Positions 17,300 to 26,583 of a stretch of DNA of 64,000 bases are shown here, piece by piece. The position numbers and the translations under genes were made by a program. Position 1 is the stretch's first letter. The number at the start of each line of letters is the position of its first letter. Origin of the DNA: Caballeronia ptereochthonis (lineage in GTDB: Bacteria; Pseudomonadota; Gammaproteobacteria; Burkholderiales; Burkholderiaceae); NCBI RefSeq assembly GCF_001545075.1, contig NZ_FCOB02000033.1:20627-84626 (forward strand), written 5' to 3'. Under the pieces are notes generated by a model. That model was not told the origin of the DNA. It saw only the letters and a program-made list of their open reading frames with translations, and made no database searches.

Positions 17300-18117
17300 G
17301 CGACGAAGCGACTCTCGCGCAGGCAGCCGAATGGCTCCGCGATGCCGACGCCCTGCTGATCACCGCGGGCGCGGGCATGGGCGTCGACTCCGGATTGCCG
17401 GATTTTCGCGGCCCGGAAGGCTTCTGGCGCGCCTATCCGGCGCTGCGGCAGCACGGATTTTCGTTCGAGGAGATGGCCAACCCGGAAGGCTTCGTGCGTC
17501 ATCCGAAGCTCGCGTGGGGTTTTTACGGGCATCGGCTCGCACTGTATCGCGCGACCGAACCGCACGAGGGCTTTCACGTGCTGAGGCGCTGGGCGGCGCG
17601 CATGCGGCATGGCGCGTTCGTCTTCACGAGCAATGTCGACGGACAGTTCCAGCGCGCCGGCTTCGCGCCCGAGCGCGTCGCCGAATGTCACGGCGCGATC
17701 GACGCGCTGCAATGCATCGACGCCTGCACGAACGACATCTGGTCCGCGGACGGCTTCACTCCGATCGTCGACGCGAAGCGATGCGAGCTCGTCAACGCGC
17801 CGCCGCGCTGCCCGCACTGCCATGCGCTCGCGCGTCCGAACATCCTCATGTTCGGCGACTGGAACTGGATCGACACGCGCTCCGCGCAGCAGGAGCGAAG
17901 GCTCGCCGCGTGGCTGCATGGCGTCGAAAATCTGGTGGTCGTCGAGCTCGGCGCGGGGCGTGCGCTGCCCACCGTGAGGCGCTTCAGCGAGCGCAACGGG
18001 CCGCGCGTCGTGCGCATCAATCCGCGCGAGCATGCCATTGCGCCGAGCGTCGGGGTCGGCATCGCGGGCGGCGCGCGGGAATCGCTGCTGCGCCTCGATG
18101 CCGTGCTGCATGCCTGA
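17296..18117 (+). CDS. Sir2 family NAD-dependent protein deacylase
   Basis: A 273-residue sirtuin. The NAD motif 'GAGMGVDSGLPDFRG' lies near 25-39, 'SNVDGQFQRAG' takes the place of the usual TQNIDxLxxxAG, and the catalytic His is at 132 ('ECHGAI'). The zinc Cys set is C140, C144, C172 and C175 ('RCPHC'). With these residues intact it should be an active deacylase or ADP-ribosyltransferase rather than a bare SIR2 NADase of defence systems. The start overlaps the WYL stop. The 3' end is 6 nt from the convergent YhaN-like gene. Confidence 0.88.
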   Translation: MSDEATLAQAAEWLRDADALLITAGAGMGVDSGLPDFRGPEGFWRAYPALRQHGFSFEEMANPEGFVRHPKLAWGFYGHRLALYRATEPHEGFHVLRRWAARMRHGAFVFTSNVDGQFQRAGFAPERVAECHGAIDALQCIDACTNDIWSADGFTPIVDAKRCELVNAPPRCPHCHALARPNILMFGDWNWIDTRSAQQERRLAAWLHGVENLVVVELGAGRALPTVRRFSERNGPRVVRINPREHAIAPSVGVGIAGGARESLLRLDAVLHA

Positions 18118-18123
18118 AGCGCG

Positions 18124-21100
18124 TCAGCCCATATAGCGCACGTTGACCTGCGGCCCGAACACTTCGCGCACGATATCGACCAGGTGATCGTGGTGGCTCA
18201 GAAAGATCACCTGCGTGCGCTTCGCGATGTGCGCGAGCACGCGCAGGCCGGCGCGCGCGCGGCCGTCGTCGAAGTTGATGAAGAGATCGTCGGCCACGAA
18301 CGGCAGCGACGAAGCCTTCTCGCCGTGCTCCTCCAGCGCCGCGAGCCGCAGCGCGAGATACAGCTGATCGCGCGTGCCTTCGCTCATCCCGGCGATCTCC
18401 ACGTGCTCGCCGCTCGCGCGGATCGCCGAGAGCGCCATCGGCTGACGGTCGTAATCGACGACGAGGCGCGAGAAGTTGCCGAGCGTGAGTTCCGCGAAGA
18501 TCGTGCTCGCGCGCGACAGCATCGGCCCCTGCCGGCGCTCGCGGTAGCGGTCGATCGCCCACTTGAGCAGCGTCGAGGCCGTCTCGACCTTCACGAAGCG
18601 CTCGGCGGCATCGGCCATCGCGGCAAGCGCTTCCTGGCGCTTCGCTTCGGCGCGCGCGGCGTTGGCTTCGCCGGAAATGGCCGCGAGCTCGCGGCGCGCG
18701 GCATCGAGCCCGGTCGCGATCTCGCTCGCCGTTTTCACCGAATCCGTCAGCGCCGCGCCGATCCGCGAAAGCTCGGCCTCGACGATCGGCATGTCCGCGC
18801 CCTCCACTTCCTCGACGAGTTCGTCGAGCGTCAGGCCGTCGCCGCCCTTGATGAGTGCGGCGCGCGCATCGTCCACGGCGGCAAGCAGCGCGCGTTTCTT
18901 CTGCGATTGACCGATCAGCACCGCGAGCACGTCCGGCGTGTCGACGCCCGCCAGCTCATAGAGCGGCCGCAGTGCCGCTTTCGCTTCCTCGACCTCGGCC
19001 TTCGCGCGGCTCACCTGTTCGGTCGCCAACGCGTGCTCTTCTTTCAGGCGCTCCAGTTCGGCATGCGCGGCGCTCGCGCGATCGAGCCGTGCCGACAGCT
19101 CCGTCGCGATTCGCTGCGCGCCGAGCGCGGCGAGCGGTTCATCGAGTTCGCGCGCGAGTTGCGACGCGTCGGCTTCGAGCGCGGCGAGCGCCGCGCGCAT
19201 CACATCGATCTGGCCGGTGCGAATGGCCTCGACCTGAGCCAGTTGCTCGCCGATCTTCTTCGCGATGCCGATCGCCGCTTCGGCCGCCGCCTGCGAATCC
19301 GCGGCTGACGCAAGGCCCGCCTTCGCAATCGCCGACGACCAATCGCCTTGCCAGCGTTCGAAGGCCTCGCGCGCAGCCTTCGCCGCGCCCTGCCGCGCGA
19401 TGCGTTCGGCTTGCGCTTCGTCGAGCTGCGCGCCCATCGTGCGTCGCGTGACCGTCGCCTCGTCGATGGCGGCGATGTGCGCTTCGGCACGGTCGCACAG
19501 CGTGTCGAAGCTGGCTTGCGCGCCGATCGCGGCGCCTGCTTCCGCGAGATGCCGCGCGAGTTCGTCGCGCCGCGCGGCGGCCTCGGCGGATTCGCGCGCG
19601 AGTTCGCCGGTACGCGCGTCGAGCGATTGCGCCGCTGCCAGCACCTTCTCGCGCGACGCGATCCACGACGGCGCGTCGTCGAGCGGCATGCCTTCGATCC
19701 GCGACTGCGCGGCGAGCGAGCGCCAGGCTTCGTCGAATTCGGTCAACGCCGCTTCGGCTTCGCGCACGCGCTCGTCGCGCCGCGCGACGGCCGACTCCTC
19801 GTTCGCGACGCGCCGTTTGAGTGCCGCGAGCTGCGTCGCCCGACCGACCGAGCCGAGCTGACGATCGGCCAGCCCGTCGGCCGCGTGCATGGCGGTTTCG
19901 AAACCGGAAGCGCCGTCAGCCAGCGCGACGTCGCCGGTCCTGATCGCGCTCCATGCGGCGTCTCGCGCGGCGCGTGCATCGCGCACCTGATCGCCCGTCA
20001 CGACATCGTGCGTTTGAACCAAATCGTCGAGTTCGGTTTGCGCCGTGCGCAGATCGTCTTTGGCTTCTCTCGCCCGATCGGCCGCGAGCGTCACCCGCGA
20101 CGACAGTTCCTGCCGTTCGGCGCGCAGCGCGGCGATGCGCTCGGCTGCGGGAAGCGTCATCGCCTTCAATTCGGCGACCGGCCGGGTCCATTGCCCGAGC
20201 GATGCCAATCCCGCTTCGAGCGCCTGTTCCGCATCACGCTTCGCGTCTTCGAGGCGCCGCTGCTCCACACTCGTATCGCGATACTTCTGCGCTGCACGCA
20301 ACGCCGTGCGCAGACCCGGCGGAACGTCGCCGACGGCGATCGCCGCGAGCCTTGCCTTCAGCGCATCGACCTGCGCGACGCATTCGTCGGCCGCCTGCTC
20401 CGCATTGCGGGCCGCGAGCTCCAGTTCGCCACGTTCGAGCATCAGGCTCGTGACGGTCTGGAGCGCGAGCGCCCCCGGCAGCGCGCGGCGCGCGCCCGCC
20501 TCGTCCTGCGGCCAGCCGAGTTGCGCGCCGTCCTGCGCGACCTGCCGCAGGCGCACGGCGACTTCCTGTTCGAGCCGCGCGATATCGCTCGCGTGGTTCG
20601 CGCACCGCTGCCGCGCGGCTTCGAGCGCACGAATGCGCGCCTGCGCCGCCAGCACCGCATGATCGATCCGGACCGCGCTCGCGTCCGACTGCAAGCGCTC
20701 TGCCTTCTCCGCATGCAGGTCGAGCGCGCGTTGAGCGGACGCAAGCCGCGTCAGCGCGCTTTGCAGCGTCGCTTCGGCGTTCGCGGGCAGATCGACGACA
20801 TCGCCCAGTTCGCGCAATTCGGCCGCCTTCTCGCGCCACACGTTCAGATATGGCGCCACGCGCCTCACGCGTTCGAGCTTGCCGCGCCGCGCTTCCAGCT
20901 CCGCGCGGCGCAGGTCCTGCTCGCGGCTCCGCTCCTCGGCTTCTTCCACGGCGCCGTGCGCGCGACGCCACTGCGCCGTCCTCACGCTCGCCGTCTTCAG
21001 TTCGGCGGTGGCGTCGTCGTACTGCCTGAGACCGATGTAGTACGCGCGATCGCCCGATTTGCGCTTCGACCACAGCCGATCGGCTTCGTCCGCGAGACGC

Positions 21101-21585
21101 TGGCGCACGTCGCCGAGGCTCGCGATGCCCGCCGCCGACTGAAACAGCACCTGCCCGACATCGCTCGATGCATCCAGAATGCTCTGGCCGCCGCGAATCA
21201 GCGCGGTGTGATCGAGGCAGTACATCTGCTCGAAGAAGCTCTTGTCGGCCGCGCCGAGAAACGGTGCGAGCGCGTCGGCGGGAAGCGCGTCGCCATTCGG
21301 CGCGGACAACGACGACTTGCGGCTCTTCGTGCGATGGAACGCGAGCGTCTCGCTGTCTTTTTCGATCGATGCGCCGAGCCGCAAGTCGCTCTGCGGATGC
21401 ACGAACGCGAGCGGCGAGCTATGCGGCATGCCGAAGAGCAGTTCGGAGATCGCGTTCCTGATGGTCGACTTGCCGGCCTCGTTCGGACCGACGACGAAGT
21501 GAAAGTCATGCTCCGCCGCGGGAAACTCGACCGCGTGATCGGTGAATTTGCCGTACCGGATGAGTTCCAGCTTGCCGATGCGCAT
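18124..21585 (-). CDS. YhaN-like AAA ATPase (SbcC/Rad50 superfamily)
   Basis: A 1153-residue SMC-like ATPase. Walker A is GPNEAGKST (33-41). Two long coiled-coil arms flank the middle. The C-terminal ATPase half has the signature 'SEGTRDQLYLALRLA' (about 1068-1082), Walker B 'LPFVADD' (about 1095-1100) and the switch His in 'VIFLSHHDHLV'. The zinc-hook CxxC of SbcC is not visible. The partner nuclease ends 3 nt upstream of the start, as in the Bacillus yhaO-yhaN pair. The complex is expected to process DNA ends or structures; its exact substrate is not established. Confidence 0.88.
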   Translation of the reverse strand: MRIGKLELIRYGKFTDHAVEFPAAEHDFHFVVGPNEAGKSTIRNAISELLFGMPHSSPLAFVHPQSDLRLGASIEKDSETLAFHRTKSRKSSLSAPNGDALPADALAPFLGAADKSFFEQMYCLDHTALIRGGQSILDASSDVGQVLFQSAAGIASLGDVRQRLADEADRLWSKRKSGDRAYYIGLRQYDDATAELKTASVRTAQWRRAHGAVEEAEERSREQDLRRAELEARRGKLERVRRVAPYLNVWREKAAELRELGDVVDLPANAEATLQSALTRLASAQRALDLHAEKAERLQSDASAVRIDHAVLAAQARIRALEAARQRCANHASDIARLEQEVAVRLRQVAQDGAQLGWPQDEAGARRALPGALALQTVTSLMLERGELELAARNAEQAADECVAQVDALKARLAAIAVGDVPPGLRTALRAAQKYRDTSVEQRRLEDAKRDAEQALEAGLASLGQWTRPVAELKAMTLPAAERIAALRAERQELSSRVTLAADRAREAKDDLRTAQTELDDLVQTHDVVTGDQVRDARAARDAAWSAIRTGDVALADGASGFETAMHAADGLADRQLGSVGRATQLAALKRRVANEESAVARRDERVREAEAALTEFDEAWRSLAAQSRIEGMPLDDAPSWIASREKVLAAAQSLDARTGELARESAEAAARRDELARHLAEAGAAIGAQASFDTLCDRAEAHIAAIDEATVTRRTMGAQLDEAQAERIARQGAAKAAREAFERWQGDWSSAIAKAGLASAADSQAAAEAAIGIAKKIGEQLAQVEAIRTGQIDVMRAALAALEADASQLARELDEPLAALGAQRIATELSARLDRASAAHAELERLKEEHALATEQVSRAKAEVEEAKAALRPLYELAGVDTPDVLAVLIGQSQKKRALLAAVDDARAALIKGGDGLTLDELVEEVEGADMPIVEAELSRIGAALTDSVKTASEIATGLDAARRELAAISGEANAARAEAKRQEALAAMADAAERFVKVETASTLLKWAIDRYRERRQGPMLSRASTIFAELTLGNFSRLVVDYDRQPMALSAIRASGEHVEIAGMSEGTRDQLYLALRLAALEEHGEKASSLPFVADDLFINFDDGRARAGLRVLAHIAKRTQVIFLSHHDHLVDIVREVFGPQVNVRYMG

Positions 21586-21588
21586 TGC

Positions 21589-22845
21589 TTACTCCGCGTC
21601 CGCCAGTTGCGCGATCAGACCGGAGCGCACTTCGCTCACCAGTTTCGCGAGTTCCCCGTTGCGCACGTGCTCGAGCTCGGGCACCGACTTCTGCAACTCG
21701 CTCGGCGCCTGCGTCGCCAGCGCGATCAGTCTTTCCTTCAGCATGCTCAGAAACTCCGGGTCGGACTCGGCTTCGATCAAAAGGCCATGCAGATCGGCGA
21801 GTGCGTCCGTGCGGCCGGATGCGGGCTCGCTGTGCGCGAGCGGCTCCGTCGCGATCCTCACTTTTTCGAGCCAGAGCCGGTCGTGGCTGATGGCCGCGAT
21901 CTGCGCGAGCACTTCCGCGCGCAGTTGCGCTTCCAGCCCGAACAGCTCGCCGTGCGCCTGCGTCGCGCCGGTGATCGTCACGCGCACGGCGTGCGGCACG
22001 GGCGACGCCGCCGCGTCGACGAGCGCTTCGAGCGCGCGCCCGACGGCAAGCGCGACGTCATCGAGCGTGCTCGCCTGCGATGCGTCCACCGTTACGGATT
22101 CCCAGCGCAACACGTCGATGAAAAGGCGCTCGACGCTCACCGCTTCCGTGTCGGACACCGTCACGATCACCGCGCCGCGCCTGCCCGTCTCGCGGATGTT
22201 GCGCCCTTGCAGATTGCCCGGAAACACGATGGTCGACGCTTCCTGCCAGATCGCGTAGTCGTGCACATGGCCGAGCGCCCAGTACTGGTATTCCTTCGCG
22301 TGCAGCTCCGCGACGGAGCAAGGCGCGTAGCTCGCGTGCATCGAGCCGCCTTCGAGCGCGGTATGCAGCACGCCGATGTTGAAATAGCCCGCGACCGGCG
22401 GCGGATACGCGGTGACGAGATTCGTCGTGACGGCCTTCTCCTTGAAGCTGTGGCCATGCAACGCGACCTTGAGCCCGTCGATGCGAAAGGTCTGCGGCTT
22501 TCTCGCCGAGAACGTGTGGACGTTGTCCGGCAACTGCAGCTGGCTCGTCATTTCGCTTTCGGCGTCGTGGTTGCCGAACAGCACGTAGACCGGAATGCCC
22601 GCGCGGCGCAGGCGTCCCATTTCGCGGCAGAAGAAGATGCCCGTGTTGTGGTCGCGCCAGGTGCCGTCGTAGAGATCGCCCGCGATCACCATGAAATCGA
22701 CCTGCTCGTCCTCCGCGACGGAAACGAGCCTCGAGAACGCTTCGCGCGAGGCGTTGCGCAGCATGTCGGCGGGCGCGTCCGCGTAGGCGGCAAGGCCGTG
22801 CAAGGGGCTGTCCAGATGGATGTCCGCCGCGTGAATGAAGCGCAT
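21589..22845 (-). CDS. YhaO-like DNA repair exonuclease (metallophosphoesterase, SbcD/Mre11 type)
   Basis: A 418-residue calcineurin-like nuclease with every metal motif: 'HAADIHLDSPL' (DxH), 'VIAGDLYDG' (GDxxD), 'LFGNHDAES' (GNHD), 'LHGHSF' and 'ALGHVHDY' (GHxH). The start MRFIHAADIHL at 22845 follows GGAG with good spacing; upstream extension is not supported. A capping domain follows the catalytic core. It is the first gene of a two-gene operon with the YhaN-like ATPase and should be the nuclease subunit of an Mre11-Rad50-like complex. Confidence 0.9.
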   Translation of the reverse strand: MRFIHAADIHLDSPLHGLAAYADAPADMLRNASREAFSRLVSVAEDEQVDFMVIAGDLYDGTWRDHNTGIFFCREMGRLRRAGIPVYVLFGNHDAESEMTSQLQLPDNVHTFSARKPQTFRIDGLKVALHGHSFKEKAVTTNLVTAYPPPVAGYFNIGVLHTALEGGSMHASYAPCSVAELHAKEYQYWALGHVHDYAIWQEASTIVFPGNLQGRNIRETGRRGAVIVTVSDTEAVSVERLFIDVLRWESVTVDASQASTLDDVALAVGRALEALVDAAASPVPHAVRVTITGATQAHGELFGLEAQLRAEVLAQIAAISHDRLWLEKVRIATEPLAHSEPASGRTDALADLHGLLIEAESDPEFLSMLKERLIALATQAPSELQKSVPELEHVRNGELAKLVSEVRSGLIAQLADAE

Positions 22846-23014
22846 GCGCTGTCTCCGTTGAGGTGTCCTGCTGCCCCGCATCGACGGGGACGACGATCAT
22901 AGCAGCCGACCCGGGCACATCGTGTCTCAATCGACGATGCGCATTCGGGACGCGATATGTCCCGCGCCGCTCGCAGAATCGGTCATCCGGATTCAACGCG
23001 ACACGAGGACGACG

Positions 23015-23269
23015 ATGAACGAAACACTCGAGCGAGACGCCACGATCACGAGCCCTTATACCGCGAGAAACGTCGATGCCGCGATCAGGCATCTGGAGCG
23101 TGTCCTGTCGGCGGAAGGGGCGAATTCGATGTTCGGCCAGACCTACTGGCGCACGCGCGTGCGCCAGGTGAGTGCGACGCGCGGCCTGCAGCGCGAGCAG
23201 CGCGCGAGACTGGAACGGTTGATGAAATTGCTCGCGGAAGTCGGCTGCGCTCAGCCTTGCGAGCGCTGA
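23015..23269 (+). CDS. Small hypothetical protein
   Basis: An 84-residue protein starting MNETLERDATITSPYTARNV after a GAGG ribosome site. It is hydrophilic and Arg/Glu rich, with 'AIRHLERVLSAEG', 'FGQTYWRTRVRQVSATRGLQ' and 'QRARLERLMKLLAE', and is predicted helical. It has no signal peptide or family I can name. Its 3' end overlaps the convergent rsmA 3' end by 19 nt. Confidence 0.6.
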   Translation: MNETLERDATITSPYTARNVDAAIRHLERVLSAEGANSMFGQTYWRTRVRQVSATRGLQREQRARLERLMKLLAEVGCAQPCER

Positions 23270-24066
23270 ACCGCCTGCGCGAGTGCGACGAATTCCGCGA
23301 CCGGCACTTCCTCCGCGCGGCGCGCCAGATCGAAGCCGAGCGCATCGAAATCGATCCTGTCGCGGTACGCGCTCAGATTGTTGCGCAGCACCTTGCGACG
23401 CTGCGCGAACGCGGCCTTCACGACGTCCGACAGCACGGTTTCGTCGACTTCCGGCAGCTCGTGCGGTGCGAACGGAATCATGCGCACGATCGCGGAGTTC
23501 ACCTTCGGCGGCGGCTGGAACGACTCGGGCGGCACGTCGATCAGCTTGTCCATCACGTAGCGGTATTGCAGCATCACCGACAAACGACCGTAGTCCTTGC
23601 TCGCGGGCTCGGCGATCATGCGCTCGACCACTTCGTCCTGCAGCATGAAGTGCTGGTCGATCACCTTGGGCGCGAACGTCGTCAGGTGAAAGAGCAGCGG
23701 GCTCGAAATGTTGTACGGCAGATTGCCGACGATGCGCAGGGTCGGCTTGTCTCCTTCGAGCGCGAGCGCGCCGAAATCGAAGTCGAGCGCATCGGCGGAA
23801 TGCACGACGAGCAGTTCGCCGAAGCGCTTTTCCAGCCGCCCGATCAGGTCGCGGTCCAGTTCGACCGCATGCAGCGGCGATTCGGGCGTGGCCACGCGCC
23901 CGATCAGCGGCTCGGTGAGCGCCGCGAGCCCCGGCCCGATCTCGACCATGCGCTCGCCGCGCTTCGGCGCGATCGCATCGACGATCGAATCGATCACGCC
24001 CTGATCGACGAGAAAATTCTGCCCGAAGCGCTTGCGCGCGAAATGGCCTTGATGTTTGGTCGGCAT
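23251..24066 (-). CDS. rsmA: 16S rRNA (adenine1518-N6/adenine1519-N6)-dimethyltransferase
   Basis: A 271-residue KsgA enzyme that dimethylates two adenines in helix 45 of 16S rRNA. Motifs are 'KRFGQNFLVD', the SAM site 'MVEIGPGLAALTEPL' and the catalytic 'VGNLPYNISSPLLFHL' (NLPY). The start MPTKHQGHF at 24066 was chosen over an upstream ATG by homology. It is last in the surA-pdxA-rsmA run, a conserved proteobacterial order; loss causes kasugamycin resistance. Confidence 0.96.
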   Translation of the reverse strand: MPTKHQGHFARKRFGQNFLVDQGVIDSIVDAIAPKRGERMVEIGPGLAALTEPLIGRVATPESPLHAVELDRDLIGRLEKRFGELLVVHSADALDFDFGALALEGDKPTLRIVGNLPYNISSPLLFHLTTFAPKVIDQHFMLQDEVVERMIAEPASKDYGRLSVMLQYRYVMDKLIDVPPESFQPPPKVNSAIVRMIPFAPHELPEVDETVLSDVVKAAFAQRRKVLRNNLSAYRDRIDFDALGFDLARRAEEVPVAEFVALAQAVQRSQG

Positions 24067-24098
24067 ACTCGTTTGAATGAAGCGGTCGCGGCGGCGAT

Positions 24099-25082
24099 TC
24101 ACGCCGCGCGCTTGTGGCGCGCCATCGTGACGGCAGCGTCGATCGCGGCGATCATGCTGCCCGGGTCGGCACGGCCGGTGCCCGCGAGATCGAGCGCCGT
24201 GCCGTGATCGACCGACGTGCGGATGATCGGCAAGCCGAGCGTCACGTTGATGCCCTCGCCGAAAGTCGCGTATTTCAGCACCGGCAGGCCCTGATCGTGG
24301 AACATCGCGAGCACGCAGTCGGCGTCTTTCAGATAGCGCGGCTGGAAGAGCGTATCGGCAGGATACGGACCCGGCGCGTCGATGCCGAGCGCGCGGGCGC
24401 GTTCGAGCGCCGGTGTGATGACGTCGATTTCCTCGCGGCCCAGATAGCCGTTTTCGCCCGCGTGCGGATTGAGCCCGGTCACGAGAATGCGCGGCCCGGA
24501 CAGGCCGAAATGCGCGCGTAGATCGTGATCGATGATGGTGAGCGTTTCGACGAGGCCGTCGACGGTGAGCGCGGCGGAAACGTCCTTGAGCGGCAGATGC
24601 GTGGTCGCGAGCGCGACGCGCAACGGCTTCTCGCTCGAACCCGCGAGCATCATGACGACGCGCGGCGTGTTCGTGCGCTCCGCGAGATATTCGGTGTGGC
24701 CGGTGAAAGGCACGCCGGCGTCGTTGATCGTGCTCTTCTGCAGCGGCGCGGTGACGATGGCGTCGAAGCGGCCGGAAACGGCGCCGTCGATGGCGGCATC
24801 GAGCAGGCCGAGCACGTAGCGCCCGTTGGCGGCATCGAGCTTGCCCGGCACGGCGGGAACGGCCAGCGCGTGATGTTCGATCTCGATGGAACCGCCCACC
24901 TCAGGCCAGCCCGCGCCGGCGCGCGCTTCGAGCAGGGAACGGTCGCCGAGCACGGTGAAGTGCGCGGACGGCCAGCGCTCGCGCGCGTGCCGGAGCGCCG
25001 CCGCCGTCAGTTCCGGACCGACGCCGGCCGGCTCGCCAGTCGTGATGGCGATGGCGAGCGGTCGGGCGTCGGCGGTGTTCAT
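24099..25082 (-). CDS. pdxA: 4-hydroxythreonine-4-phosphate dehydrogenase
   Basis: A 327-residue enzyme of the DXP-dependent pyridoxal phosphate pathway that oxidises 4-phosphohydroxy-L-threonine. Landmarks are 'ITTGEPAGVGPEL' at the N-terminus, the metal and substrate segments 'VPFTGHTEYLAE', 'TGLNPHAGENGYLG' and 'AMFHDQGLPVLKYATFGEGI', and 'TSVDHGTALDLAGTG'. It follows surA by 16 nt and precedes rsmA by 32 nt. Confidence 0.97.
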   Translation of the reverse strand: MNTADARPLAIAITTGEPAGVGPELTAAALRHARERWPSAHFTVLGDRSLLEARAGAGWPEVGGSIEIEHHALAVPAVPGKLDAANGRYVLGLLDAAIDGAVSGRFDAIVTAPLQKSTINDAGVPFTGHTEYLAERTNTPRVVMMLAGSSEKPLRVALATTHLPLKDVSAALTVDGLVETLTIIDHDLRAHFGLSGPRILVTGLNPHAGENGYLGREEIDVITPALERARALGIDAPGPYPADTLFQPRYLKDADCVLAMFHDQGLPVLKYATFGEGINVTLGLPIIRTSVDHGTALDLAGTGRADPGSMIAAIDAAVTMARHKRAA

Positions 25083-25098
25083 GAGCGTGCGGCGGAGC

Positions 25099-26457
25099 TT
25101 ACTGCGACTGGGCAGCGATGCCCTTGTACTGCACGTACGCGGTGTCGCGCAGTTCGCGCAGCCAGTCGGAATAGGCCTGCTCGGCCTTGCGCTGACCGAT
25201 CGCCTGACGCGCGATGTCGAGCTGCTGCGTAGCCGACCCTTCCGCGTCGCGGCGGCCCAGCACCTGAATCAGGTGATAGCCGTACTCGCTTCGCACCGGA
25301 TCGCTGACGGCGCCGTCCTGAAGATTGTTCATCGCGCGCTCGAACTCGGGCACGGTTTCGCCCGGGCTGATCCAGCCGAGATCGCCGCCCTGCGACGCCG
25401 AGCCGTCCTGCGAATAGGTGCGCGCGAAATTGGCGAAGTCGCCGCCCGCGAGCACTTGCTGCTTGATGTCGAGCAGCTTCTGGCGCGCGGCCTGCTCCGA
25501 CATGCCGTCCGAGACGCGCAGCAGAATGTGGCGCACGTGCGTCTGCACGAGCTTGGGCGCGTCGGCCGGCGTACCCTGGCTCGCGCGGCGATCCACGAGC
25601 TTGACGATCTCGAAGCCGCCGCTCGTGCGCAGCAAAGTAGGCGCGACCTGGCCCGGACGCAGCGTCGAGACCGCGGTCACGATGCCCGACGGCAGCGAGC
25701 CCGGCGTGCGAAAGCCCAGATCGCCGCCCTTGCCTGCGTCGGTATCCTGGGAGTTGTCTTTCGCGAGCTTCGTGAAGTCGTCGCCGTTCAGCGCCTGCTT
25801 GAGCACGGCGTCGGCCTTGCCCTGCACCGCCGCCACCTCGGACTGGGGCGCGTCCTGCGCGACCTTGAACATGATGTGCTGCAGACGCAGATCGCTCGTA
25901 TTGCGCGCGCCCGGCCCGCGCTGGCTGGCGATGTAGTTCGCCACCTCGCCGTCCGACACGGTGATCTTGCTGTCGACTTCCTTCTCGCGCAGCTTCGAGA
26001 GCGTGAGTTCGGTGCGGGCGTCGCGCATGAAGGTGGACCAGGGTACGCCCTGCGCCTCGATGCGCGAGCGGTAGACGTCGAGCGTCATCTGGTTCTGCTG
26101 CGCGAGACGTGCGAGCGTGCGGTTCACGGTGGCGTCGTCGATGTTGATGCCGTCATCCTTCGCCTTCTGGAGCTGGATGCGCTCGAGCACCATCTGATCG
26201 AGCACCTGCCGCTGCATCTGGTCCGCGGGCGGCACCGGCGCCTTCTGCTGCTGAAGGCGCTTGACGATCAGCGCCGTGCGGTCCTCCAGTTCGCGCTGGG
26301 TGATGACACCATCGTTCACCACGGCGACGACGGAATCGGCGACCTGCGCATTGCGGCTCGACAACGCCTGCGCGCCGGCGGGCGTATTCAGTATCAACAC
26401 GGCAGCGAGCGCGCCCGCTGCGATTGCCGTCGATCGAAACAATTTCACGTTTGCCAC
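25099..26457 (-). CDS. surA: Periplasmic chaperone and peptidyl-prolyl isomerase SurA
   Basis: A 452-residue chaperone that delivers outer membrane proteins, LptD included, to the Bam machine. The GTG at 26457 has GGAG five nt upstream and gives a signal peptide cut near AQA; an upstream GTG at 26484 is the alternative. An N-terminal chaperone domain ('VAVVNDGVITQRELEDRT') is followed by two parvulin domains ('LRLQHIMFKV', 'VRHILLRVSDGMSEQAARQ', 'SQGGDLGWISPGETVPEFE'). It sits just downstream of lptD, its classic client. Confidence 0.94.
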   Translation of the reverse strand: MANVKLFRSTAIAAGALAAVLILNTPAGAQALSSRNAQVADSVVAVVNDGVITQRELEDRTALIVKRLQQQKAPVPPADQMQRQVLDQMVLERIQLQKAKDDGINIDDATVNRTLARLAQQNQMTLDVYRSRIEAQGVPWSTFMRDARTELTLSKLREKEVDSKITVSDGEVANYIASQRGPGARNTSDLRLQHIMFKVAQDAPQSEVAAVQGKADAVLKQALNGDDFTKLAKDNSQDTDAGKGGDLGFRTPGSLPSGIVTAVSTLRPGQVAPTLLRTSGGFEIVKLVDRRASQGTPADAPKLVQTHVRHILLRVSDGMSEQAARQKLLDIKQQVLAGGDFANFARTYSQDGSASQGGDLGWISPGETVPEFERAMNNLQDGAVSDPVRSEYGYHLIQVLGRRDAEGSATQQLDIARQAIGQRKAEQAYSDWLRELRDTAYVQYKGIAAQSQ

Positions 26458-26583
26458 AGATACTCCATCAAATACCAGCTTCACCCGTTCGTGTGCTGCG
26501 TGTGTGTGCTACCTGAGCGCGGCGATCAGCGCCGCCGTTCACTACGTGTTCTTCGATGCCGCGCCGGAACGTCCGTTCCGGCT

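Noticed and set aside
16229..18117. WYL-Sir2 as a SIR2 NADase defence system
   Set aside because: The Sir2 protein has the full deacylase motifs and zinc Cys residues and no extra effector domain or partner nuclease in the operon. Kept only as a lower-confidence idea.
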